Shown one piece after another: positions 27,859 through 36,973 of a DNA stretch of 64,000 nt (its first letter is position 1; each line of letters starts with the position of its first letter). The notes beneath the pieces were generated by a model, which ran no database searches, was not told where the DNA came from, and worked only from the letters and a program-made list of their open reading frames with translations. The DNA lies in the NCBI RefSeq assembly GCF_020519665.1, contig NZ_CP084703.1:1240001-1304000 (forward strand), written 5' to 3'. Made by a program: the position numbers and the translations under genes. This DNA is from Bacillus shivajii. GTDB taxonomy: Bacteria; Bacillota; Bacilli; Bacillales; Salisediminibacteriaceae.

Positions 27859-29278
27859 TAAACGAATTGCTATCATCGGTGGTGGGATCACAGGGTTAAG
27901 TGCAGCTTACTACTTGCAAAAAGAAATTGAAGAAAAAGGTCTTCAAGCAGATTTTACCCTTTACGAAGCAAATGAAAAGCTTGGAGGGAAAATTGACACA
28001 GATTATACGGATGGATTCGTCATTGAACAAGGGCCTGACTCTGTTTTAGCAAGAAAAACAAGTGTCATGGAACTTGCGAAAGAAGTCGGGATGACAGATG
28101 AAGACGTTGTATATAGTAAAACAGGCTCTTATATCCTTCATGAAGGAAAGCTGTATCCGATGCCAGGCGGAGCGATTTTTGGTATTCCTACGCAGTGGGG
28201 ACCGTTTTTAAAAACACAATTACTTTCACCTGTTGGAAAAGCAAGAGCAGGGTTTGATTTAGTTTTACCTAGAACATCAAATGGTGACGAAGACCAGTCA
28301 TTAGGAAACTTCTTTAGAAAGCGATTAGGAAATGAAGTCGTTGAGCGCCTTATTGAGCCATTATTGTCTGGGGTTTATGCAGGAAATATTGATCAGTTAA
28401 GCTTAAAAGCAACATTTCCTCAATTTCAGCAAATCGAGAAAAAATATCGTAGCTTAATCGTTGGTATGAAAACATCGATGGCAAAGGGGCCAACTCAAGC
28501 GAAAAAAGCACCATCTTCTGAAAAGAAATCGGCAAAACCTAGAGGCATGTTTTTAAACTTCCGTAATGGGTTACAGTCTCTTGTTGATCAAGTTGAGCGT
28601 CAACTAGATCCAATGACGGTAAAAAAGGGAACAGCTCTCAAATCACTTGAGAAGTTAGACAGTCAATACCGTCTTACATTTGCAGATGGTTCAGAAGATA
28701 TTGTTGACCATGTAGTCATTACAACACCTCACCATATCACATATAAGTTCTTAAAAGGTTATGATTTTGCTCAATGGTTGAATGAAATTCCGTCTACTTC
28801 TGTAGCAACTGTTGCAATGGCATTTCCAAAAGAAGCAGTAAAACAAGACATGGACGGTTCTGGTTTTGTCGTATCTAAGAAGACAAACTACTCCATTACA
28901 GCTTGTACGTGGACACATAAAAAATGGGAGCATTCAACCCCAGAAGGGAAAGTTCTTTTAAGAGGATACGTTGGACGAGCAGGTGATGATGACATTGTCT
29001 TTAAATCTGATGAAGAGATTCTTTCTGCTGTTATGAAAGATTTAAGTCATATTATGGAGCTTGAAGGAGATCCGGACTTTTATCGTATTCGTCGCTGGAA
29101 ACATTCTATGCCTCAATATATCGTTGGGCATAAAGAAAGACTACAACAGTTCAAGTCAGGTTTAGAAAAGAACTTACCAAAAGTACATGTGACAGGATCT
29201 TCTTTTGAAGGAATTGGAGTTCCAGATTGTATTGATCAAGGAAAAAAAGTTGTAGAAACGTTGTCTCAAAAGTTATAA
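27851..29278 (+). CDS. hemY: Coproporphyrinogen III oxidase HemY (CgoX)
   Basis: The 475-residue FAD protein has the dinucleotide motif [17 protein letters not shown] at its start, [14 protein letters not shown], and the C-terminal FAD motif [18 protein letters not shown]. In Firmicutes it oxidises coproporphyrinogen III to coproporphyrin III, before iron insertion by HemH. The start is ATG 27851; an upstream in-frame start at 27821 lies far inside hemH. HemQ is not in the window. Confidence 0.95.
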   Translation: MSNKRIAIIGGGITGLSAAYYLQKEIEEKGLQADFTLYEANEKLGGKIDTDYTDGFVIEQGPDSVLARKTSVMELAKEVGMTDEDVVYSKTGSYILHEGKLYPMPGGAIFGIPTQWGPFLKTQLLSPVGKARAGFDLVLPRTSNGDEDQSLGNFFRKRLGNEVVERLIEPLLSGVYAGNIDQLSLKATFPQFQQIEKKYRSLIVGMKTSMAKGPTQAKKAPSSEKKSAKPRGMFLNFRNGLQSLVDQVERQLDPMTVKKGTALKSLEKLDSQYRLTFADGSEDIVDHVVITTPHHITYKFLKGYDFAQWLNEIPSTSVATVAMAFPKEAVKQDMDGSGFVVSKKTNYSITACTWTHKKWEHSTPEGKVLLRGYVGRAGDDDIVFKSDEEILSAVMKDLSHIMELEGDPDFYRIRRWKHSMPQYIVGHKERLQQFKSGLEKNLPKVHVTGSSFEGIGVPDCIDQGKKVVETLSQKL

Positions 29279-29288
29279 TGTTCAGCAG

Positions 29289-29319
29289 GAAAGCGCGTGG
29301 CATATTTTGTCATGTGCTT
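29289..29319 (+). terminator. hem operon terminator
   Basis: AAAGCGCGTGGCA and TCATGTGCTTT form an imperfect stem followed by T7, 11 bp after hemY. Confidence 0.7.
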
Positions 29320-29349
29320 TTTTTATAGCGGATATAACCATTTTTATAA

Positions 29350-29425
29350 AACGAAGCGAAGCATTGAAGGGTGATTGCACTTGTACCTAAAGGTGAAAGC
29401 GAGTTGACGAAAGCGAATGGTACAT
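29350..29425. repeat. Decayed family 2 fragment
   Basis: ACGAAGCGAAGCATTGAA and CACTTGTACCTAAAGGTG followed by AAAGCGAG match the interior of family 2 copies. No terminal inverted repeats are detectable, so this is a remnant. Confidence 0.6.
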
Positions 29426-29451
29426 TATTAAACTTATTTTCAGGGTATCCA

Positions 29452-29592
29452 AATCAATTTCATAATTACGTTTTTTGCGCAATGAAACGAATGATATTAT
29501 AAATATTTCATTACATATACGTTTTATTTCGAAGTGAAGTTCACACTCATCATTCGGAATTTCGCATCATATTTTGAGTTATGAAATTGATT
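29452..29592. repeat. Family 1 MITE-like repeat, minimal copy C (141 bp)
   Basis: The ends are a perfect 14-bp inverted repeat, AATCAATTTCATAA and TTATGAAATTGATT. The element holds only the two arms found at the ends of longer copies (TTTTTTGCGCAATGAAACG, TTTCGAAGTGAAGTTCAC, CATCATTCGGAATTTCGC) joined directly, without the inner hairpin modules. It therefore defines the basal element. Confidence 0.85.
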
Positions 29593-29611
29593 CAACCAAT
29601 AAATAAAAAAA

Positions 29612-29636
29612 ATACCGCACGATAAATTCGTGCGGC
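29612..29636 (-). terminator. Ureohydrolase gene terminator
   Basis: CCGCACGA and TCGTGCGG form an 8-bp stem; on the minus strand it is followed by T8. It lies 106 bp past the stop of the minus-strand gene. Confidence 0.75.
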
Positions 29637-29741
29637 TTTCCACAGGGAGAGGAAAATATGAGAAAGTGGGGGGAGTTATAGTATATATATACCTAGTTGT
29701 CCTATTTTCTAAACTCATTTTTTTCAACCAATGAAAATTTT

Positions 29742-30701
29742 TTACCCTTTCTGGCTGTTCCTTCGTTCAATCTCACCAGCTAAGGCATATAAAATAATAA
29801 ATGATGCGAAGTGAGAGCTAAAGTCATTCGTATCTTGTTGAGGGTAAACCTCGACAAAGTCCATTCCAGCGACACCGTTTCGGCAAACTTCATGGACAAT
29901 TGTAAGTAGTTCATGGGATGTGAGGCCATTTCCATAAACAGGACCACCCGGATTAAACGCGTGGTCGAGTACATCACTACAAATACTTAAGTAAACAACA
30001 TCTGTTTCTTTTGACGCTATTTGATACGCTTTTTTCGTTAGTTCTCTTAAGTCGTTTGTTTGACGAATATCTTCAATCGTTAATGTTGTAGCTCCGACTT
30101 CTTTTGCAAGTCTGCCGTTTTCTGGCTTATTACGAGGGCCGTGGATGCCCATGTGTACTAAGCTTTCGTTTCGAACTCCTTTCGTTTCGTAAAGCCTAGC
30201 GAATGGTGACCCGCGCCCATATGGATCATTAACAGAAGTTAAATTATTATCATAATGAGCATCAAGGTGAATAATCCCAACTTTCTTTTCGCCATGATCA
30301 ATTAGCCCTTCAATAATTGGATAAGTTATCCCGTGGTCACCACCTAGTGCAATCGAAAACTTGCCTGACTCCCAAATATTTTTAGCAAAAGAACGAACTC
30401 TTTCTTTTGTCGCTTCGGGGTCATGTGGAATAACATCAACATCGCCTTTATCACCAAGGGTCAAATGTTCAAAAACATCTAGGTGGTTCAGCTCCGGCAA
30501 ATAACCACTATATCTAGCAGAGTTAAGCCGCATGACTTTAGGACCGAGTTCACAGCCTGTATAGTCACCCCAAGTTACGGCACCTTCCCAAGGGACTCCA
30601 TATAATATGACATCACACTGTTTTGATTGTTCTTGATTTTTCACTAAATTTTTTGCTCCTAAAAAGCACGGAGTATTTCCATAGATCATTGAATCAGTCA
30701 C
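29742..30701 (-). CDS. Ureohydrolase (arginase/agmatinase superfamily)
   Basis: The 319-residue protein keeps the Mn-binding motifs GGDHGITYP and HLDAHYDNN. The third motif reads LSICSDVLDHAFNPG, where the family usually has SxDxDxxDP, so the first metal-ligand Asp appears to be Cys and Pro is His. The family hydrolyses guanidino compounds (arginine, agmatine, guanidine, formimidoylglutamate); the substrate here is not assignable. It is monocistronic, divergent from the kinase gene, with SD AAAGGAGG. Confidence 0.8.
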   Translation of the reverse strand: MTDSMIYGNTPCFLGAKNLVKNQEQSKQCDVILYGVPWEGAVTWGDYTGCELGPKVMRLNSARYSGYLPELNHLDVFEHLTLGDKGDVDVIPHDPEATKERVRSFAKNIWESGKFSIALGGDHGITYPIIEGLIDHGEKKVGIIHLDAHYDNNLTSVNDPYGRGSPFARLYETKGVRNESLVHMGIHGPRNKPENGRLAKEVGATTLTIEDIRQTNDLRELTKKAYQIASKETDVVYLSICSDVLDHAFNPGGPVYGNGLTSHELLTIVHEVCRNGVAGMDFVEVYPQQDTNDFSSHFASFIILYALAGEIERRNSQKG

Positions 30702-30985
30702 AATTTTTCCTCCTTTTAAAGAATGAAACTTAGGACATTAAATCCTTTTACCCAAAGATGAGCATATGTAAACAGACAAGAGAAATTTTTTCAAAAAAGA
30801 AAATGTCGGATATTTCAAACTTCTACAAAAGTATTTGTCGAACAGTGTGAAAACATGGTGGATTATCGTTGTTTTTAAGGACTGTGTAAAGTTAATGTCG
30901 TAAACTATCTTAGCAAACCGAAACAATTTTAACGTATACTTATACTTGAACCTACTGTACAAATTCAAGAAGGAGAAAGGTAAAA

Positions 30986-32119
30986 ATGATGACATGTGTA
31001 AAAAGAGGTTTAGTGGACCAAATATACGATAAAAAGCACTGGATTCTTAAAGAACTGATTGATCATTATCCATTTAATAAAGAAATCACACGAGATGATA
31101 AAAAAAATATAGAGTTAGAAATTTCCAGCCTTTTTGACTGTTTCCTCATGACATTGTACGAAAATACCTCTCCAAAGATCGAACATCATGGTATCAAAGT
31201 TGAAAATCACAGAAGAAAAGAAAATATAGACCTTATAGAATTATTAGCTTATTTCGATAATGTTCGGATTATTATTGAAAAATGGATCGATAAGTTACCA
31301 TCAGAAGAAGCAGAAAAAACAATGGGGAAGTGTAAGTTAAATCATTTTTTCCTTGAACTTCAAAAAGCTGTCCATCTGCATTCTACAAAAGTATCGACTG
31401 AAGAATTAAAACAAAAAAATGAAGAACTAGATAAACTGTACCAGGAACGAATTAAAACGTTATCGAAGCTTTCATCAAGCTTTGCACATGAAATTCGTAA
31501 CCCATTAACATCAATTAAAGGCTTTATTCAACTTTTAGAAAGTCGAGTAGACAAGCCTTCTGATGAAGGGAAATTTATCAATTATATTAATAAAGAAATC
31601 GAAGAGCTCGAAGAACACGTTAATCAAATCATGTTACTGTCAAATCATAAGACGCACCAAGATATTCACATAAAGAAAATGATGTTTAACAACGTTGTTA
31701 CCCAAGCATTGGAAAGTTTTCAAACGTATTTTAAAGAGCATCAAATACAAGTATCCCTTAATATGACTGAATTAATGCAAGTAAATGTTATTGAAGATCA
31801 ATTAAAACTCGCAGTTTTTAAATTATGTCAAAATGCAATTGACGCATTATTACTCCGCAAGAATGAAAGACGACTAGAAGTGACCTTGAAAGAAGAAGAA
31901 GGTATGGCTGTATTAACATTTACAAATAACGGACCACCAATATCAGGATTGATAAAAAATAAAATTTTCGATCCCTTTGTTAGTACGAAAGAGCTTGGAA
32001 AAGGGATTGGCTTATCAATTACAAGACAAGTCATTGAAAAGCACGGAGGCCATGTGAAATTCCACTCGAATGAGGAAAGTACGACATTTGAAATTTATTT
32101 ACCAATCGAATATACGTAA
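30986..32119 (+). CDS. Soluble sporulation-type sensor histidine kinase
   Basis: The 377-residue protein has no membrane segment or recognisable PAS domain in the N-terminal 150 residues. A short coiled coil (TEELKQKNEELDKLYQE) leads into a HisKA domain with FAHEIRNPLTSIKGFIQLLE, the H-box form of Spo0-phosphorelay kinases, and then HATPase motifs (LCQNAIDAL, FDPFVSTKELGKGIGLSI). It lies directly upstream of spo0B with the same orientation (98 nt gap), suggesting that it feeds the phosphorelay. The N-terminal sensor is unlike KinA-E as far as I can tell. Confidence 0.85.
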   Translation: MMTCVKRGLVDQIYDKKHWILKELIDHYPFNKEITRDDKKNIELEISSLFDCFLMTLYENTSPKIEHHGIKVENHRRKENIDLIELLAYFDNVRIIIEKWIDKLPSEEAEKTMGKCKLNHFFLELQKAVHLHSTKVSTEELKQKNEELDKLYQERIKTLSKLSSSFAHEIRNPLTSIKGFIQLLESRVDKPSDEGKFINYINKEIEELEEHVNQIMLLSNHKTHQDIHIKKMMFNNVVTQALESFQTYFKEHQIQVSLNMTELMQVNVIEDQLKLAVFKLCQNAIDALLLRKNERRLEVTLKEEEGMAVLTFTNNGPPISGLIKNKIFDPFVSTKELGKGIGLSITRQVIEKHGGHVKFHSNEESTTFEIYLPIEYT

Positions 32120-32217
32120 TTGTGAAAGTAAATGATGCGCAAACTTACCTCAATATGATATGATAAAAGTTATGAAAAAATGGATCACAAGATACGTATT
32201 CCATTAGGAGTGTTTCT

Positions 32218-32751
32218 ATGTCAAGAGATATTGATGTCGTAGATGCATTACGACACTACCGACATGATTGGCTGAATCAAATACAGCTAATAAAGGGGAA
32301 CCTAGCATTAGGTCGATTAGATAAAGTAGATAGTATTATTGATGACTTAGTGCAACAATCTAAGAATGAAAGTCAATTATCAAATATGAACATTCCAAAA
32401 GTGGCAACAAGCCTTCTAACATGTAATTGGGAAGAACACCCATACATTGTCAGTTTTGAGACACTAACTGGGGAACAAGGTTGGTCGTCTTATGAAGATG
32501 AAATATTTCGTTTGATAAATGACATTTTCAACATTTTCGATGAACAGTCGAATCGTGGAGAGGATAACCACCTTCTTCTTATTTTCAACGATTTGAATGG
32601 AAAAATGATTGAAATTGACTTTCAAGGATTTTTGCGTAAAGATCATTATTTAAATGACCAAATAGCTCATTTTAAAGAACAATATGATGAAAAAGTTACA
32701 AAAATTGATTGGAATGAGCGGGAATGTTATATCAAAATTTGTTTTGAATAA
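32218..32751 (+). CDS. spo0B: Sporulation initiation phosphotransferase Spo0B
   Basis: The 177-residue protein has the phosphoacceptor H16 in LRHYRHDWLNQIQLIKGNL, followed by a second helix forming the four-helix bundle of the dimer, and a degenerate ATPase-like C domain lacking ATP motifs. Spo0B transfers phosphate from Spo0F to Spo0A. The B. subtilis protein is longer by about 14 N-terminal residues. It is 34 nt upstream of obg, the conserved spo0B-obg pair. Ribosomal protein genes rplU/rpmA, usual upstream neighbours, are absent. Confidence 0.94.
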   Translation: MSRDIDVVDALRHYRHDWLNQIQLIKGNLALGRLDKVDSIIDDLVQQSKNESQLSNMNIPKVATSLLTCNWEEHPYIVSFETLTGEQGWSSYEDEIFRLINDIFNIFDEQSNRGEDNHLLLIFNDLNGKMIEIDFQGFLRKDHYLNDQIAHFKEQYDEKVTKIDWNERECYIKICFE

Positions 32752-32785
32752 AGTTTCTGTTTAACCATATTAGAGGTGAAAGATC

Positions 32786-34069
32786 ATGTTTGTGGACAAG
32801 GTCAAAGTATTTGTGAAAAGTGGAGACGGTGGTAATGGAATGGTTGCTTACCGTAGAGAAAAGTATGTGCCAGATGGAGGTCCAGCTGGTGGTGATGGTG
32901 GTAAAGGAGCCGATGTTGTTTTCGTCGTGGACGAAGGTTTGCGAACATTAATGGATTTTAGGTACCAACGTCATTTTAAAGCTGAGCGTGGTGAGAACGG
33001 TCGTCCGAAGAACCAACATGGAAAAAGCCGTGAACCAATGATGGTTAGAGTTCCACCTGGAACTACCGTAATTGATGAACAGTCAGGCAAAATTATTGCT
33101 GACTTAACGGAAGATGGCCAAAAGGCAGTCATTGCAAAAGGTGGGCGTGGTGGTCGAGGAAATACTCGATTTGCAACACCAGCAAACCCAGCTCCAGAAA
33201 TTGCTGAAAATGGTGAGCCAGGTGAAGAAAGAAGTATTATGCTTGAATTAAAAGTGTTAGCGGACGTTGGTTTGGTAGGCTTTCCAAGCGTAGGTAAATC
33301 AACATTGCTTTCTGTCGTATCAGCTGCAAAGCCGAAAATTGCCGATTATCATTTTACAACACTTTCTCCGAATTTAGGTGTTGTTGAAACGGATGACCAT
33401 CGTAGTTTCGTTATGGCAGATCTCCCAGGACTTATCGAAGGAGCTCATTCAGGTGTCGGGCTAGGTCATCAATTTTTACGACATATTGAACGAACAAGAG
33501 TCATTGTTCATGTCATTGATATGAGTGGTTTAGAAGGACGAGATCCATACGAAGACTATGTAACAATTAATGAAGAGTTAAAGCAATACAATATGCGTTT
33601 AACTGAACGCCCGCAAATCGTTGTTGCTAATAAAATGGACTTACCAACTTCACAAGAAAACCTTGATGTGTTCCGTGAAATGGTTGGCGAGGATGTGGAG
33701 ATCTTCCCGATTTCTGCTGTCACAAAGCAAGGTTTGAGTGGATTACTTCGCTCTATTGCTGATAAAGTGGAGACAACACCAGAATTTCCACTTTATGAAG
33801 AAGAGCAAATTGAACAACGTGTTGTTTATAAATTTGAAAGAAGAGAAGATCCATTTACAATCTCTAGAGAGCCAGACGGAACATTTGTCATTGAAGGTGA
33901 AGAAATTGAGCGAATCTTTAAGATGACAGACTTTAACCGTGAAGACTCAGTTCAACGTTTCTCACGTAAAATGCGTCATATGGGAATTGACCAAGCGTTG
34001 CGTGATCGTGGTGCTGAAGACGGAGATACAGTAAGGATTCTTAAGTATGAATTCGAATTTGTTGAATAA
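32786..34069 (+). CDS. obg: GTPase Obg
   Basis: The 427-residue protein has a glycine-rich N domain (residues 1-157: [34 protein letters not shown]), a G domain with [32 protein letters not shown] and SAV, and a C-terminal OCT domain (residues about 345-427). Obg acts in late 50S assembly, stress response and sporulation initiation. Co-operonic with spo0B. SD AGGTGAAA. Confidence 0.97.
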   Translation: MFVDKVKVFVKSGDGGNGMVAYRREKYVPDGGPAGGDGGKGADVVFVVDEGLRTLMDFRYQRHFKAERGENGRPKNQHGKSREPMMVRVPPGTTVIDEQSGKIIADLTEDGQKAVIAKGGRGGRGNTRFATPANPAPEIAENGEPGEERSIMLELKVLADVGLVGFPSVGKSTLLSVVSAAKPKIADYHFTTLSPNLGVVETDDHRSFVMADLPGLIEGAHSGVGLGHQFLRHIERTRVIVHVIDMSGLEGRDPYEDYVTINEELKQYNMRLTERPQIVVANKMDLPTSQENLDVFREMVGEDVEIFPISAVTKQGLSGLLRSIADKVETTPEFPLYEEEQIEQRVVYKFERREDPFTISREPDGTFVIEGEEIERIFKMTDFNREDSVQRFSRKMRHMGIDQALRDRGAEDGDTVRILKYEFEFVE

Positions 34070-34075
34070 CGAACG

Positions 34076-34112
34076 CAAGGGAAGTTGCAGAAAATGCAGC
34101 TCCCTTTTTTAG
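34076..34112 (+). terminator. spo0B-obg terminator
   Basis: AGGGAAGTTGCA pairs with TGCAGCTCCCT (one bulge) around AAAA, followed by T6. Repeat copy D begins immediately after it. Confidence 0.82.
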
Positions 34113-34657
34113 TATTTGAATCAATCTCATAATTCAAAATAAGGTGAGAAATTCAAAATGTGAGCGTGAACGTCACTTCAGACGGACGCTTTCCCGAGGG
34201 CTTGTCTTCAGCTAACTTAGGCTCGACAACTCTTCGCCTAAGTGGATCTTCAGCTCGTTGCTCCTGCGCCACTACGCTTGCTCGTCGCAGGTAAAGAGTG
34301 TTCCTGCGGTTACTCGTCGCAGCTCGGAGCAGTTCGAAGAAGTATTGCTCGTCGTTGTTCCTGCGATTACTCGTCACAGACTCCGTGCCTCTTCCTCTTC
34401 AAGCTCTTCTTGGAAGTGGATGCGTCGAGGCAGCTCGAAGAATATTCGGTGAAGCAAATGCTCGTTGCTCCTGCGGTTACTCGTCGCAGCTCGAAGCAGT
34501 TCGAAGAAGTATTGCTCGTCGCTGATCCTCCGAGAGTCGCCGTCTTTAGTTACGTTCACTCCAAAATAAAACGTACATGTAATGAAAAAATTATGATATC
34601 AAATATCATTCGTTTCATTGTGCAAAAAACGTAATTATGAAATTTATTCATTTATAA
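34113..34657. repeat. Family 1 MITE-like repeat, expanded copy D (545 bp)
   Basis: The ends TTGAATCAATCTCATAA and TTATGAAATTTATTC are degenerate versions of the family inverted repeat. The interior has the hairpin frame (ACTTAGGC/GCCTAAGT) and at least four copies of the CTGCGGTTACTCGTCGCAG-type hairpin with variants, making this the longest copy. It fills the obg-pheB gap. ORFs within are repeat artefacts. Confidence 0.8.
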
Positions 34658-34745
34658 AATTTCGGTTGAAAGTATAATGGCAGTTACGGATTTCGCAATC
34701 AGGACTTGGCGATAAGCCCATGATTGTTTCAATTTCTGTTTTGTA
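34652..34745. repeat. Family 3 hairpin-rich repeat, copy a
   Basis: It contains TTTCGGTTGAAAGTATAATG, a diverged GGATTTCGCAATCAGGACTT, then GGCGATAAGCCCATGATTG. It abuts or overlaps the right end of repeat copy D. The first hairpin is incomplete, consistent with truncation by the neighbouring element. Confidence 0.65.
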
Positions 34746-34859
34746 AAATAGTGTGAAACTCATCCTTCATACTTTAACGCTTTCCAATATTGTTGTAAAC
34801 TTTATAAGTGAACTATAATAATAAGACAATAGTGGTTGTTTACATAGGTGGTGAATGTG

Positions 34860-35309
34860 TTGAAAAAGCGGACAGATCAATACTATTTAGTTCGTGAAGA
34901 TATGCTTTCTGAAGCAATGTTAAAGACGATTGAAGCCAAAAGATTATTAGAAAATGGAATGTATACGAAGATCAATGATGCAGTTAAAGAAGTTGATTTA
35001 AGCCGAAGTGCTTTTTATAAATATAAGGACGGAATTTTTCCTTTTCATACAATGGTAAAAGAGAAAATAATGACACTTAGCGTTCATCTAGAGGACCGTT
35101 CTGGAACGTTATCGAAGTTGCTATCAATTATTGCTCAAACAGGAGCGAATGTCCTAACAATTAACCAAACGATTCCTTTACAAGGACGTGCAACAATTAC
35201 GTTATCCATTGAAACGGCAGCACTTACGACTGATGTTACTGTCTTACTGAAAAAAATTGAAGAACTTGATGCCGTCGTTAAAGTGGAACTAATTGGTTCT
35301 GGTGCATAA
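34860..35309 (+). CDS. pheB: PheB, ACT-domain protein
   Basis: The 149-residue protein begins KKRTDQYYLVREDMLSEAM, followed by an HTH-like stretch (INDAVKEVDLSRSAFYKYKDGIFPF) and a C-terminal ACT domain (LSVHLEDRSGTLSKLLSIIAQTGANVLTINQTIPLQGRATITLSIE). PheB is linked to pheA in bacilli and may bind an aromatic amino acid; no enzymatic role is established. The start is uncertain: TTG 34860 (8 nt after GGTGG) or GTG 34857. Confidence 0.9.
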   Translation: MKKRTDQYYLVREDMLSEAMLKTIEAKRLLENGMYTKINDAVKEVDLSRSAFYKYKDGIFPFHTMVKEKIMTLSVHLEDRSGTLSKLLSIIAQTGANVLTINQTIPLQGRATITLSIETAALTTDVTVLLKKIEELDAVVKVELIGSGA

Positions 35310-35456
35310 ATTAATACATGTTAGTTCTTATAATGAATTGGCTTCATTATCGTTCATTTTTAATAATAGAGGCAATCCCCCTTTAACATCACCATGGGGA
35401 AAATAGGTGGTTCATTATAAGTAAAATTGGATATTAAAAATAAAGGGGCGAAAAAG

Positions 35457-36356
35457 ATGAATTGTATCGGTTACCTAGGACCAAAAGGATCTTTTACAGA
35501 AGCTGCAGCAAATGCTCTATTACCAAATAATAAAATCATTCCTTTTCGCTCAATACCTGACAGTATGGACGCAGTAAAAGAGGGAAGAGTTTTAGGTACG
35601 GTTGTACCATTAGAAAATGCTATTGAAGGCTCAGTCAACATAACGTTAGATTACTTAATCCATCATCAGCCCTTAAAAATGGCAGCGGAGTATACGACAT
35701 TAATTGAACAGCACCTTATGGTGAATGAGGCATATAGAATCGATAAAGAGATGAAAGTCATTTATTCTCACCCACAAGCAATTGCGCAGTGTCATCAATT
35801 CTTGCGCGATCGTTTTCCGAATGCTGAACTAAAATATATGAATTCAACAGCCGCAGCTGCGAAATATGTAAGTGATCATCCTGAGGAACAATCAGCAGCT
35901 ATTGCAAATGAATTAGCAGCTAAAGAGTATAAACTTTCAATTATTAATCATAAGATTAATGATTATAAAACAAATTCTACACGTTTTGTCCTCTTATTAG
36001 ATGATAAGTCAAATCAATATGAATTAACGTTACCAAAACAGCCAAAAAAATATAAAACGACACTTATGGTAACTTTACCCTCTGACTATTCAGGGGCATT
36101 ACATCAAGTTTTATCGGCTTTTGCTTGGCGGAAAATCAATTTAAGTAAAATAGAATCGAGGCCGATGAAAACCTCTTTAGGTCATTATTTTTTCATTATT
36201 GATGTTGAGATGGAAATGGACCAAGTACTACTTCCTGGTGCATGCGAAGAGCTAAAAGCACTAGGGTGTGATGTTTCTGTTTTAGGAAGTTATCCATGTT
36301 ATCAAAATGTTAATGTTATTGAAAAAGAAACAATTAATGATTGCTCGCTCTCCTAA
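35457..36356 (+). CDS. pheA: Prephenate dehydratase PheA
   Basis: The 299-residue protein has catalytic-domain motifs IGYLGPKGSFTEAAA, VPLENAIEGSVNITLDYL and the threonine motif NDYKTNSTRFVLL, then an ACT regulatory domain (residues about 200-280) with KIESRPMKTSLGHYFFIID, which contains the ESRP phenylalanine-binding signature. It makes phenylpyruvate for Phe synthesis and is likely feedback-inhibited by Phe. ATG 35457 follows AAGGGG. It is 147 nt downstream of pheB and ends in a terminator overlapping its stop. Confidence 0.95.
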   Translation: MNCIGYLGPKGSFTEAAANALLPNNKIIPFRSIPDSMDAVKEGRVLGTVVPLENAIEGSVNITLDYLIHHQPLKMAAEYTTLIEQHLMVNEAYRIDKEMKVIYSHPQAIAQCHQFLRDRFPNAELKYMNSTAAAAKYVSDHPEEQSAAIANELAAKEYKLSIINHKINDYKTNSTRFVLLLDDKSNQYELTLPKQPKKYKTTLMVTLPSDYSGALHQVLSAFAWRKINLSKIESRPMKTSLGHYFFIIDVEMEMDQVLLPGACEELKALGCDVSVLGSYPCYQNVNVIEKETINDCSLS

Positions 36357-36377
36357 TTTCTATAGGAGAGCTTTTTT
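36347..36377 (+). terminator. pheA terminator overlapping the stop codon
   Basis: GCTCTCCTA and TATAGGAGAGC form a stem followed by T6; the TAA of pheA lies inside the ascending arm. Confidence 0.88.
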
Positions 36378-36973
36378 GATTATGGTCTAAAATGAATTTC
36401 ATAATTATTGCCACTTATGAGCCAAGGGGTTAGAAGCATGAAAAAAGAAGTACTGCCCACGTTACCATGTTTTATAACCGTGTAAAATTGGCAAGTAGCC
36501 GGTTAAACCGACAATTGAATACGGATGTGTAGCTTAAAAATAAAACTGTTATAAAAGATGTTTTCTTTAGACTCAAATGGCTCAATTTAGCTATTATATA
36601 TTTTCTTTATTTTTAAGTGCTAAGGAAGAAGTTTTTCGCATAGGTTGTGTTGAGTAGCCTTGTTTTTCGTCATATAGCATAAATTTTAAAATGATGCTGA
36701 TTGAATGTTATGGAATTTGGTTTTTCGTTTTGTAAAAACTTCGCTTTCTGGTCGTTATAAGCTTTTATATTGGCGGATTTCTTTACACTTGAATAGTAAT
36801 TATTTATGAAGTCGATTCCAACCAGTTGGTTTTCAAAGTGTAAAGTATAGCGGTTACTATTGCTTGAACCGTTATTACTTGGTGAAAAGCCACGTTTTAT
36901 TATGGGAAATGAGTGACGATTCGCCCAAGTGTGCATAGAATGTATTGACATTGTATGGGAGGGATCAGTAAAA
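36378..36973. other. Gene-free gap pheA-safA
   Basis: About 600 bp with no supported gene. In B. subtilis this position holds nad genes, which are missing here. A stretch near 36630 (TTTTTCGCATAGGTTG) weakly resembles the terminal repeat of the ISL3-like element, and TAGCCGGTTAAACCGAC at about 36495 is a small palindrome. The safA promoter is presumably within. Confidence 0.5.

Noticed and set aside
34242-34634. Overlapping ORFs of 60-130 codons on both strands
   Set aside because: All derive from the repeated modules of copy D; Arg/Ser-rich translations mirror the repeat.
36620-36660. Possible second ISL3-like terminus
   Set aside because: Only TTTTTCGCATAGGTTG resembles the terminal repeat; no partner end or duplication found.
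36670-36951. 93-codon minus-strand ORF before safA
   Set aside because: Its start overlaps the safA SD region, it has no SD of its own, and I recognise no domain. A decayed gene is possible.
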